Source: Kitasatospora cineracea (GTDB lineage Bacteria > Actinomycetota > Actinomycetes > Streptomycetales > Streptomycetaceae). From it: a stretch of DNA of 64,000 nt. Location: positions 1,984,001 through 2,048,000 of the forward strand of contig NZ_RJVJ01000001.1 of assembly GCF_003751605.1 (NCBI RefSeq). Reading direction: 5' to 3'. Every line of letters starts with the position of its first letter. Position 1 is the stretch's first letter. Shown piece by piece: positions 33,975-41,879 of the stretch. The translations under genes and the position numbers were made by a program. A model generated the notes under the pieces. That model had not been told where the DNA came from and did no database searches. It saw only the letters and a program-made list of their open reading frames with translations.

Positions 33975-34643
33975 ATGGGAGACGCGATCGGGCAGATGCT
34001 GGCCTCGGCGGTCGGCATCGCGATCAGCCCGTTGCCGCTGATCGCGGTGATCCTGATGCTGGCCACCCCGCACGGCCGGTCCAACGGCATCGCGTTCACG
34101 GCCGGCTGGGTGGTGGCGCTGGGCGCGGTCACCGCGGTGGTGGTGCCGGCCGGTTCGGGCATCGACACCGCCGCCGGGACGCCCGACTGGTCGTACTGGG
34201 TGAAGCTCGGGCTGGGCGTGCTGTTCCTGCTGCTGGCGGCCAAGCAGTGGCAGGGCCGGCCCCGGGCGGGGAAGGTCGCCGAACCGCCGGGCTGGATGCG
34301 GGCGGTCGACCGGTTCACCCCGGCGAAGTCGGCGGGCCTGGCGGCGGTGCTGGCCGCCGCCAACCCGAAGAACCTGGTGCTGGCGGTCGGCGGCGCGGTC
34401 TCCATCGCCACCAGCGGCGCGAGCGGCGGGGGGAAGGCGGTGGCCGGGGCGCTGCTGGTGCTGATCGGCTCGCTGTGCACGCTGCTGCCGCTGGGCGTCT
34501 ACCTGCTCGGCGGGACGCGGGCGACCGAGGTGCTGGGCGGCTGGAAGGCGTGGATGTCCGCGCACAACTCGGCGATCATGATCGTGCTGCTGCTGGTCCT
34601 CGGCACCAAGTACGTCGGTGACGCCGTGTCGGGCCTGACCTGA
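33975..34643 (+). CDS. GAP-family (Sap-like) membrane protein
   Basis: A 222-residue protein of six hydrophobic segments. The opening (ISPLPLIAVILMLATPHG) and the VLAAANPKNLVLAVGGAVSI centre are typical of GAP/Sap proteins, a LysE-like group; in mycobacteria a Sap protein takes part in glycolipid export. The cargo here is unknown. GGAGGGGG precedes ATG 33975. Its stop overlaps the ATG of the SulP remnant by one base. Confidence 0.85.
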   Translation: MGDAIGQMLASAVGIAISPLPLIAVILMLATPHGRSNGIAFTAGWVVALGAVTAVVVPAGSGIDTAAGTPDWSYWVKLGLGVLFLLLAAKQWQGRPRAGKVAEPPGWMRAVDRFTPAKSAGLAAVLAAANPKNLVLAVGGAVSIATSGASGGGKAVAGALLVLIGSLCTLLPLGVYLLGGTRATEVLGGWKAWMSAHNSAIMIVLLLVLGTKYVGDAVSGLT

Positions 34644-35026
34644 TGCGCCTGCCGTCACCGGGCCGCCCCGCGCTGCGCCCGCCGGGGCGGCCGAAGCCGG
34701 GCGACGTCACCTCCGGTCTGGTCACCGGCCTGTTCTCGATCCCGGAGGGCACGGCGTACGCGTCGATCGCCGGGTTCGACCCGGTCGCGGGCCTGTTCTC
34801 CGGCGTCGTCCCGGCGATCGTCGGCTCGCTGACCGCCCGCGGCGGACGGCTGATCGTCGCCGGGGCGCAGCCCTCCTTCGTCCGGCTCGCCGGGCGCACC
34901 GGGCTGGCCGGGGCACTCGGCCCGGACGGAGTCGTTCCCGCCGACCCCGTCCTGGACGCCGCACTGGAGGAGGCGGTGGCCCGCGGTGAGCGCTGGCTGA
35001 CGGGCCGGCGCACCGCGGCGGACTGA
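34643..35026 (+). pseudogene. SulP-type anion permease with a large internal deletion
   Basis: The 127-residue frame begins with the first helices of a SulP permease (PKPGDVTSGLVTGLFSIPEG, then VAGLFSGVVPAIVGSL) and jumps at about residue 65 to the end of a STAS domain (RLIVAGAQPSFVRLAGRTGLAG). A full SulP protein has about 480-580 residues, so roughly 350-400 codons of the transport core are gone, yet the reading frame is kept. It cannot transport. The start overlaps the stop of the previous gene. Confidence 0.75.
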
Positions 35027-35033
35027 CGCCCCG

Positions 35034-36788
35034 TCAGGGCGAGGGCGACCCGGACGGCGCGGCGGACCCGGACGGCGACGGCGACGGGGACGCCGACGGG
35101 CCGGTGGAGGACGGGGGCGCGGACGGCGAGGGGGACGCCGGGGCGGAGGACGGCGGGGCGGAGGACGGGGAGGCGGACGCGGAGGCCGACGGGGCGGGGC
35201 CGGATGGGCTCGGCGAGCCGGACGGGTCGGCCGGGCTCGGCGAACCGGGGCCGCCGGAGGGGCTCGCGGACGGCGACGGGCCGCCGGGGGTGGGCAGGCC
35301 GCGCTGGTCGGTGCCGCCCTCCAGGGTGACCACCGCGGTGGAGGGCGGCAGCGCCAGGTGCGCCGTCCAGCGGGACTGCGGGGCGCGCGACTCGTCGACC
35401 GTGACGGTCACGGTGATCCGCTGGCCGGGGGCCAGGGTGCCGGCGTCCCGGCTCAGCCGCAGCCAGTCCACGTCCAGCACGGCGTGCCAGGACAGCGGGC
35501 CGTCACCGGAGTTGGTCAGGGTCAGCACCGTGCGGTTGCCGTACTCGCCGGCCTCCACGGCCAGCCGGGCGGCGGTGGCGGACGGCGGCGGGGAGGGTTC
35601 GGCGGTCAGCGCGGGGCTGGAGAGCGGGGCGGCTCCGGGCGAGGGCACCGCGACCGCCGGACCCTGAACCACCGGCAGGGACGTTTCTGCGGCAATCGCG
35701 CCCGCCAGCTCCAGCGACCCGACCGAGGCGGTCGGCGGCAGCGCCGCCGCGATCGCGGTGGGCTCCGGCACCGGCACCCGGTGCCCGGGCCCGGCGGCGG
35801 GGTCCACCCGGACCGAGGACACCGCGGTGCGGTCCTCCCCGCCGTCCCGGTGCGCGCTCCACAGCGCCACCACCGGCGCGGCCAGCACCGCCGCCAGCAC
35901 GCCCGTGGTGACCACCCGCTGGCGCACCGCCGCGCCGCGCGCCGCCGGGGGCATCCGGTGCCGGGGGAAGCCGCGCTGGTCGAACCGGGGCTCCGCCGGG
36001 CCCTGCGCGGCCCGCCGGCCCGCCGCCGCGCCGGCCAGGAAGGCCGTCCCGCCGACCGGCGCGGACGCCGGGCGCAGCTGGCCGGGCGCGGCCAGCAGCG
36101 GCAGCCCCGGCAGCCCGGCCAGGCCGTGCCCGAGCTGCCCGGCGACCCGCTCGGCGGTGCCCCGGCAGGTCGGGCACTCCACCAGGTGCGTCACCAGCTC
36201 CCGGCGCAGCGCCGGGCCGAGCACCCAGCCCCGCCAGGACTCCGCGCCGACCCCGCCGAGCTGGGCCAGCTCCGGGCAGGAGCCGACGCCGAGCACCAGC
36301 AGCGCCGTCCTGGTCCGGCCGACCTCGGCGCCCGCCGCGTCCAGCAGCGCCGCCGCGGCCTCGGGGCTCAGGCCGAGCACCGCCGCGACCTCGGCGCCGT
36401 CCAGCCGGTGCCGCACCGCCAGCTCCAGCGCCTCGCGCTGCTCCGGGTCGGTGCCGGCCGCCTCCGGCCAGGCCAGCGAGGCGAGTTCGCGCCGCCGCTC
36501 GCGCCCGGGCGGCCCGCTCGGGACGGGGCCGCCCTCGTCGGCGGTCCCGTCGAGCCGGGCCAGGCAGCGGTGCCGGGCCAGCGCGTACAGCCAGGCGCGC
36601 AGCAGCGCCGGGTCGTCGATCCGGTCGCCGTGGCGCCGGGCCAGGTCGCGGACCTCCAGGACGGCCGCGCCGGCGGCTTCGTGCTCGCAGAGCACGGACA
36701 GGCAGTAGGTGAACAGCCCGTCGACGCACGCGCCGTAGGCCCGCAGGGCCGGGGACGGGTCGACGGGGTGGGGCTGGCCGGTGGTCAC
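35034..36788 (-). CDS. Sigma-70-like N-domain/zinc-finger/BACON membrane protein
   Basis: A 584-residue protein. Residues 1-75 look like ECF sigma region 2, 90-165 like region 4 (LALAVRHRLDGAEVAAVLGL), then a zinc-finger of anti-sigma type (HLVECPTC). A single membrane helix (TTGVLAAVLAAPVVALWSA) at about 285 leads to an external BACON domain (TLTNSGDGPLSWHAVLDVDW) and a long Pro/Ser/Gly tail. The GTG at 36788 has TACCGT 6 nt upstream, so a leaderless message. Sigma-like and sensor modules in one chain suggest signalling across the membrane. It is divergent from radA. Confidence 0.8.
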   Translation of the reverse strand: MTTGQPHPVDPSPALRAYGACVDGLFTYCLSVLCEHEAAGAAVLEVRDLARRHGDRIDDPALLRAWLYALARHRCLARLDGTADEGGPVPSGPPGRERRRELASLAWPEAAGTDPEQREALELAVRHRLDGAEVAAVLGLSPEAAAALLDAAGAEVGRTRTALLVLGVGSCPELAQLGGVGAESWRGWVLGPALRRELVTHLVECPTCRGTAERVAGQLGHGLAGLPGLPLLAAPGQLRPASAPVGGTAFLAGAAAGRRAAQGPAEPRFDQRGFPRHRMPPAARGAAVRQRVVTTGVLAAVLAAPVVALWSAHRDGGEDRTAVSSVRVDPAAGPGHRVPVPEPTAIAAALPPTASVGSLELAGAIAAETSLPVVQGPAVAVPSPGAAPLSSPALTAEPSPPPSATAARLAVEAGEYGNRTVLTLTNSGDGPLSWHAVLDVDWLRLSRDAGTLAPGQRITVTVTVDESRAPQSRWTAHLALPPSTAVVTLEGGTDQRGLPTPGGPSPSASPSGGPGSPSPADPSGSPSPSGPAPSASASASPSSAPPSSAPASPSPSAPPSSTGPSASPSPSPSGSAAPSGSPSP

Positions 36789-36939
36789 GGTTCGACGGTA
36801 GGCAGCCGAAACCCGCCGCCCGGGGGGTTTCGGCCGTTTGTCCTTCTTTCGGGTAACAGGACCGATTCCTTGTTCGTTTGGTTGACGCCGTCCGGGTGAC
36901 GTCCGGGCGGTGTCGGTGCCAGGCGCTACCGTGGCCCGC

Positions 36940-38460
36940 ATGGCTGCCCGTACCAAGACCACCGCGAAGCCGCGCCCCTCGTACCGCTGCACCGAGTGCG
37001 GCGCCCAACTGCTGAAGTGGGTCGGCCGCTGCTCCGAGTGCAACGCCTGGGGCACGGTGGAGGAGTACGGCGCGGTGCCGATCCGGACGACGGCGGCCGG
37101 GCCGGTCTCCGCGCCCGCCAAGCCGATCGGGCAGGTGGACGGGCAGGTCGCCACCGCCCGCTCCACCGGCGTCCCGGAGCTGGACCGGGTGCTCGGCGGC
37201 GGCCTGGTGCCGGGCGCCGTGGTGCTGCTGGCGGGCGAGCCCGGCGTCGGCAAGTCGACGCTGCTGCTGGACGTGGCGGCGAAGGCCGCCGGCGAACGGC
37301 ACCGCACGCTGTACGTCACCGGCGAGGAGTCGGCCGGCCAGGTCCGGCTGCGCGCGGACCGGATCAACGCGCTCTCCGACCACCTCTACCTGGCCGCCGA
37401 GCAGGACCTGGGCGCGGTGCTCGGCCACATCGACGCGGTCAACCCCGGGCTGCTGATCCTCGACTCGGTGCAGACCATCGCCTCCGCCGAGCTGGACGGC
37501 GCCCCCGGCGGTCCGGCGCAGGTCCGCGAGGTGGCGGGCGCGCTGATCCGGGTGTCCAAGGAGCGCGGCATGGCCACCCTGCTGGTCGGCCACGTCACCA
37601 AGGACGGCCAGATCGCCGGCCCCCGCCTGCTGGAGCACCTGGTGGACGTGGTGCTCTCCTTCGAGGGCGACCGGCACGCCCGGCTGCGGCTGATCCGCGG
37701 CGTCAAGAACCGCTACGGGGCGACCGACGAGGTCGGCTGCTTCGAGCTGCACGACGAGGGCATCGTCGGCCTGGCCGACCCGTCCGGCCTGTTCCTGACC
37801 CGCCGCGACAAGCCCGTCCCGGGCACCTGCCTGACGGTGACGCTGGAGGGCAAGCGCCCGCTGGTGGCCGAGGTGCAGGCGCTGATGGTGGACTCGCAGA
37901 TCCCCTCGCCGCGGCGCACCACCTCGGGCCTGGAGTCGCCGCGGATCGCCATGATCCTGGCGGTGGTCGAGCGGCACGGCGGCGTGAAGCTCGGCAAGCA
38001 GGACATCTACACCGCCACGGTCGGCGGCGTGAAGCTCACCGAGCCCTCGGCGGACCTGGCGATCGCCCTGGCGGTGGCCTCCTCCTCGACCGACACGCCG
38101 CTGCCCAGCAACCTGGTGGCGATCGGCGAGGTCGGCCTGGCGGGCGAGGTGCGGCGGGTGACGGGCGTGCAGCGCCGGCTCGCCGAGGCGCACCGGCTCG
38201 GCTTCACGCACGCCCTGGTCCCGCCGGACCCGGGCAAGGTCCCGGCGGGCATGAAGGTGGTGGAGGTCGCCGACATCGGCGAGGCGCTGCGGGCGATCCC
38301 GGGCCGCCGCCCCCGCTCGAAGCCCCGTCAGGAGGCCGTGACGCCCGCCCAGCAGGGCGCCCAGGCGCTCGCCCGGGCCCGCGCCCAGGCCCCCGTCGCG
38401 GCCCACCCGGAGGAGCTGATGGCGGGCTGGGAGCCGGTCGACTCGGACGAACTGGGCTGA
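36940..38460 (+). CDS. radA: DNA repair protein RadA
   Basis: A 506-residue RecA-type branch-migration helicase. Zinc ligands are Cys17, 20, 31 and 34; the Walker A GEPGVGKST has Lys105; the RadA-specific KNRYG motif is at 256-260; the C-terminal Lon-protease-like domain starts near 340. TACCGT lies 7 nt before ATG 36940, and no ribosome site is visible: a leaderless message. It is followed by disA, 121 bp on, the widely conserved radA-disA pair; RadA and DisA interact in Bacillus. Confidence 0.96.
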   Translation: MAARTKTTAKPRPSYRCTECGAQLLKWVGRCSECNAWGTVEEYGAVPIRTTAAGPVSAPAKPIGQVDGQVATARSTGVPELDRVLGGGLVPGAVVLLAGEPGVGKSTLLLDVAAKAAGERHRTLYVTGEESAGQVRLRADRINALSDHLYLAAEQDLGAVLGHIDAVNPGLLILDSVQTIASAELDGAPGGPAQVREVAGALIRVSKERGMATLLVGHVTKDGQIAGPRLLEHLVDVVLSFEGDRHARLRLIRGVKNRYGATDEVGCFELHDEGIVGLADPSGLFLTRRDKPVPGTCLTVTLEGKRPLVAEVQALMVDSQIPSPRRTTSGLESPRIAMILAVVERHGGVKLGKQDIYTATVGGVKLTEPSADLAIALAVASSSTDTPLPSNLVAIGEVGLAGEVRRVTGVQRRLAEAHRLGFTHALVPPDPGKVPAGMKVVEVADIGEALRAIPGRRPRSKPRQEAVTPAQQGAQALARARAQAPVAAHPEELMAGWEPVDSDELG

Positions 38461-38581
38461 CCCACGCCCCGCCGCGGCCGTACGCAGTTAGACTTCACCT
38501 GCTCATCGGCATCATTCGCAGCAACAACAGACAGACCGTCGGCCGCCGCGGCACACGGTCCGGGTCGGCCCAAGGAGTCAC

Positions 38582-39688
38582 GTGGCAGCCATCGACCGGG
38601 CGGACAAGTCCTCCCGCGAGGAGGCCCTGCTGCGGGCTTCCCTCAGTGCGATCGCACCGGGCACGGCGCTGCGGGACGGCCTGGAGCGGGTGCTCCGGGC
38701 CAACACCGGCGGCCTGATCGTCCTCGGCTTCGACAAGAGCGTGGACGCCCTGTGCACCGGCGGCTTCGTGCTGGACGTCGAGTTCACCGCCACCCGGCTG
38801 CGCGAGCTGTGCAAGCTGGACGGCGCGGTGATCCTCGACAAGGACCACGCCAAGATCCTGCGCGCGGGCGTCCACCTGATGCCGGACGCGAACATCCCCA
38901 CCGACGAGACCGGCACCCGGCACCGCACCGCGGAGCGGGTCAACCGGCAGACCGGCTACCCGGTGGTCGCGGTCTCGCACTCGATGCGGCTGATCGCCAT
39001 CTACGTCAACGGCGCGCGGCGGGTGCTGGAGGACTCCACCACCGTGCTGTCCCGGGCCAACCAGGCGCTGGCCACCCTGGAGCGCTACAAGCTCCGCCTG
39101 GACGAGGTGGCGGGCACCCTGTCCGCGCTGGAGATCGAGGACCTGGTCACCGTCCGGGACGTCTCGGCGGTGGTGCAGCGCCTGGAGATGGTCCGGCTGA
39201 TCGCCGGCGAGATCGCCGGGTACGTGCTGGAGCTGGGCACCGACGGCCGGCTGCTGTCGCTGCAGCTGGACGAGCTGATCGCCGGCGTCGAGCCGGAGCG
39301 CGAACTCGTGGTGCGCGACTACTTCCCGGACCGCGCCGCCAAGAAGGGCCGCACCGTCACCGAGGTGCTCGCCGACCTCGAGGCGCTCACCCACGCCGAG
39401 CTGCTCGACCTGCAGACCGTCGCCAAGGCGCTCGGCTACACCGGCACCCCCGAGTCGCTGGACTCCGCGGTCTCCCCGCGCGGCTACCGGCTGCTGGCCA
39501 AGGTGCCGAGGCTGCCGAACACCGTCATCGAGCGCCTGGTCGACCACTTCGGCGGCCTGCAGAAGCTGCTCGCCGCGTCCATCGACGACCTGCAGACCGT
39601 GGAGGGCGTCGGCGAGACCCGGGCCCGCTCGGTGCGCGAGGGACTGTCCCGGCTCGCCGAGTCCTCCATCCTGGAGCGGTACGTCTAG
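38582..39688 (+). CDS. disA: DNA integrity scanning diadenylate cyclase
   Basis: A 368-residue protein that makes cyclic di-AMP from two ATP. The diadenylate-cyclase domain has DGA at residues 80-82 (KLDGAVILDKD) and RHRTAERV, the ATP-binding pair. A central helical spine is followed by a C-terminal helix-hairpin-helix DNA-binding domain (LQTVEGVGETRARSVREGL). DisA stops synthesis at branched DNA. GTG 38582 follows AAGGAG. Transcription with radA is likely. The gene ends 32 bp before a MITE-like element. Confidence 0.96.
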   Translation: MAAIDRADKSSREEALLRASLSAIAPGTALRDGLERVLRANTGGLIVLGFDKSVDALCTGGFVLDVEFTATRLRELCKLDGAVILDKDHAKILRAGVHLMPDANIPTDETGTRHRTAERVNRQTGYPVVAVSHSMRLIAIYVNGARRVLEDSTTVLSRANQALATLERYKLRLDEVAGTLSALEIEDLVTVRDVSAVVQRLEMVRLIAGEIAGYVLELGTDGRLLSLQLDELIAGVEPERELVVRDYFPDRAAKKGRTVTEVLADLEALTHAELLDLQTVAKALGYTGTPESLDSAVSPRGYRLLAKVPRLPNTVIERLVDHFGGLQKLLAASIDDLQTVEGVGETRARSVREGLSRLAESSILERYV

Positions 39689-39720
39689 GCCCTGCCCGAC
39701 AGGACCGACCGGGACGGCGC

Positions 39721-39887
39721 CTAGTGCCTCGTCAGGCAACCTTCGCCCGTCGCGACGCCCGGCACGCCCTCTCGCCGCACCGGCCGAAAACCCAAGTACA
39801 TCCAGTACGAGGGCTTCCGGCCGGCACGCCGAGAGCACGCACCGGACGCCGCTCCTTCACGGCAAAGGTTGCCTGACGCGGCACTAG
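39721..39887. mobile_element. 167-bp MITE-like element with 27-bp terminal inverted repeats
   Basis: The outer 27 bp (39721-39747 and 39861-39887) are inverted copies with two mismatches, starting CTAGTGCC(T/G)CGTCAGGCAACC. The inside is also largely self-complementary (CCGGCCGAAA near 39780 with TTCCGGCCGG near 39814, and GTAC/GTAC at the centre), so the whole element can fold. It has no gene. Its end resembles that of the IS at 41.9 kb (AGTGCnTnGTnAGG), so an IS701-type transposase may mobilise it. CTAG at the right end also forms the stop codon of the neighbouring regulator. Confidence 0.85.
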
Positions 39888-40492
39888 TTCTCCGCCTTCG
39901 GCGGCCGCACCGCGTACAGCAGGGCGAACAGCGCGACCTCGACGGCGTCCGGGTCGGTGGAGTCGCCCTCCGCGAACACCTCGTCCAGTGCCTCGTCGAG
40001 CCGGGCGCGCAGCCGCCGCAGCCGTTCCGGGCTGAGCCGGAAGGTGGCGTGCGCGAACTTGCCGGGCTGCGGGTTGCCCTGCGCCGCCGGGGTCAGGTCG
40101 ATCCGGCCCGCCAGGAACTGGCGCCGGAAGTCGGAGCGCACCAGGTCCATCGCCGCCAGGATCGCCCCCAGCGCGGGCGGCGGCTCGTCGCCCTCCGCGT
40201 ACACCTGCGGCGACAGCCGCAGTGACTGCTGCGCCGAGCGGTAGCGGCTCTCCACGATCCCGGAGACCAGCCGGGTCTCGGCCACGTACACCAGCCCGGT
40301 CTGCTCCAGCTGCTTGACGTGCCGGTACAGCTTGGTCGGCACCTCGTCCAGCTCGGCGGCGACCTCCTTCACCGACACCGGTTCCGGGTCGCGCTTCATC
40401 AGCACCCCGAGGACGGCCAGCCGCAGCGGGTCGGCCAGGGCCTTCAACGTCGCGACGTCCGTGACCTCGCGTTCCTTCATCTGATCAGCCAC
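39884..40492 (-). CDS. ArsR-type winged-helix transcriptional regulator
   Basis: A protein of about 202 residues. The N-terminal winged helix (LKALADPLRLAVLGVLMKR, then VKEVAAELDEVPTKLYRHVKQLEQTGLV) is ArsR-like; the C-terminal half is an all-alpha effector domain without obvious metal-binding cysteines. It is divergent from an MFS exporter and probably represses it. The start is uncertain: GTG 40492 is used; ATG 40480 and ATG 40549 are possible. Its TAG stop is part of the MITE end. Confidence 0.85.
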   Translation of the reverse strand: MADQMKEREVTDVATLKALADPLRLAVLGVLMKRDPEPVSVKEVAAELDEVPTKLYRHVKQLEQTGLVYVAETRLVSGIVESRYRSAQQSLRLSPQVYAEGDEPPPALGAILAAMDLVRSDFRRQFLAGRIDLTPAAQGNPQPGKFAHATFRLSPERLRRLRARLDEALDEVFAEGDSTDPDAVEVALFALLYAVRPPKAEN

Positions 40493-40523
40493 GTTCACAT
40501 TCAGCCACAGCGTCAACGCTTGT

Positions 40524-40571
40524 GCAATCATTCTCGACCGTGCAACCATTCATGCAGGCGTGAATGATTGC
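40524..40571. promoter_or_regulatory. Operator cluster between the regulator and MFS genes
   Basis: GCAATCATTC (40524-40533) and GAATGATTGC (40562-40571) are perfect inverted repeats; a near copy, GCAACCATTC, lies at 40542-40551, and CATTCA/TGAATG at 40548-40567 is a nested repeat. This AT-rich spot in a GC-rich genome is the probable binding region of the ArsR-type regulator. Confidence 0.6.
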
Positions 40572-40613
40572 TGGATCATGAACATGGGCGGGAACATGAA
40601 CGAGGGACGAGGG

Positions 40614-41879
40614 ATGACCGCGACACTCGCACCGGAAGCCGCCGTGGTGCCGTTGCGCCGCAACCGCCGCTTCCAGACGCTCTGGGCCGGCTCCGCGTCC
40701 GCGATGCTCGGCACCTGCCTCGCCGACACCGCGTACCCGCTGCTGCTGCTCGCGATGACCGGCTCCCCGACGGTGGCCGGGGCGTTCGGCGCCGTCCAGT
40801 TCGGCGCCTCCGTGCTGTTCGGCCTGCACGGCGGCACGGTCGCCGACCGGCACGACCGGCGGCGGATCCTGATCCTCGCCGACACCGTCCGGCTGCTCAC
40901 CGCGCTCAGCGTCGCGCTCGCCCTGGCCGCCGACCGGCTGACCGTCCCGCACGCGCTGCTCGCCGCCGCCGTGATCGGCGCGACCATGGCCTACGGCGGC
41001 CCCTCCCGGATGCTCGCGCTGCGCGCCGTCGTCCCGCCCGAGCAGCTCCGCCAGGCCCTCTCGCAGGACGAACTCCGGGTCAACGGGGCCGCGTTGGCCG
41101 GCCCGCCGCTGGCCGGGTTCCTGCTCGGCCTCGGCACCGCCGTGCCCTTCCTCGCCACCGTCCTCACCTCCGGCCTCGCCCTCGGCGCGAGCGTCGCCGT
41201 CCGGTTCGACTCCCGCCCCGGCGCGCAGGCGCCGATGGGCGGGCGGGAGAAGGGCGGGCGGGAGAAGGGCGGGCGGGAGAAGGGCGCCGCGTTCGCCGGG
41301 CTGCGCTACCTGTTCGCCCACCGGGTGCTGCGCGGCACCGTGCTGGTCGCCGCGGCGCTCAACCTCACCGGCTCGGCGATGCTGCTGGCCGTCATGGTCC
41401 TGCTGCGCGACCACGGCACCTCCCAGGCGGGCATCGGCCTGGCCCTCACCGGCGAGGCCGTCGGCGGCCTGCTCGGCGCCCTGCTGGTCTCCCGGCTGCA
41501 CCGGCTGCTCGGCCCCGGCGCCCTGCTGCTGGCCGTCGCCTGGAGCGGCGCGGCCGCCTTCGCGGTCCCCGCGGTGGCGGCCGGCCCGGTGGTGGTGTTC
41601 GCGGCCCTCGCGCTCACCTCGCTCGGTGTGCCGGCCCTGCGCGTGATGCTCGACGTGCTGGTCTTCCAGCGCGTCCCCGAGGAGGTGCGCGGCCGCGCGA
41701 TGGCCGGGACGATGACCCTGCTGATGGCCGGCCTGCCGCTCGGCACCATGACCGCGGGCCTCCTCCTCGACCGCCTCCCCGCGGCCACCGTCCTGGTCCT
41801 GCTCGCCGCGGCCCTGGCCGCCGCGCTGCTGCCGCTCACCCTCGGGCGCAGCCTGCGCGGCACCGGGTGGAACGCCTAG
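40614..41879 (+). CDS. MFS exporter (enterobactin-exporter-like)
   Basis: A protein of about 421 residues with 12 hydrophobic segments and the motif-A loop (GGTVADRHDRRRI). It resembles drug and siderophore exporters of the EntS group. The cytoplasmic loop after helix six contains a triple repeat (GGREK units). Several ATGs lie close together (40560, 40578, 40596, 40614); 40614 has GAGGG 7 nt before it. Its TAG stop is part of the CTAG at the left end of the insertion sequence, so the insertion did not shorten the protein. Confidence 0.88.
   Translation: MTATLAPEAAVVPLRRNRRFQTLWAGSASAMLGTCLADTAYPLLLLAMTGSPTVAGAFGAVQFGASVLFGLHGGTVADRHDRRRILILADTVRLLTALSVALALAADRLTVPHALLAAAVIGATMAYGGPSRMLALRAVVPPEQLRQALSQDELRVNGAALAGPPLAGFLLGLGTAVPFLATVLTSGLALGASVAVRFDSRPGAQAPMGGREKGGREKGGREKGAAFAGLRYLFAHRVLRGTVLVAAALNLTGSAMLLAVMVLLRDHGTSQAGIGLALTGEAVGGLLGALLVSRLHRLLGPGALLLAVAWSGAAAFAVPAVAAGPVVVFAALALTSLGVPALRVMLDVLVFQRVPEEVRGRAMAGTMTLLMAGLPLGTMTAGLLLDRLPAATVLVLLAAALAAALLPLTLGRSLRGTGWNA
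41238..41282 (+). repeat. Three perfect 15-bp tandem repeats inside the MFS gene
   Basis: GGCGGGCGGGAGAAG is repeated three times in frame and encodes GREKG units in the loop between the two halves of the exporter. It is a likely site of copy-number variation without frame loss. Confidence 0.85.
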
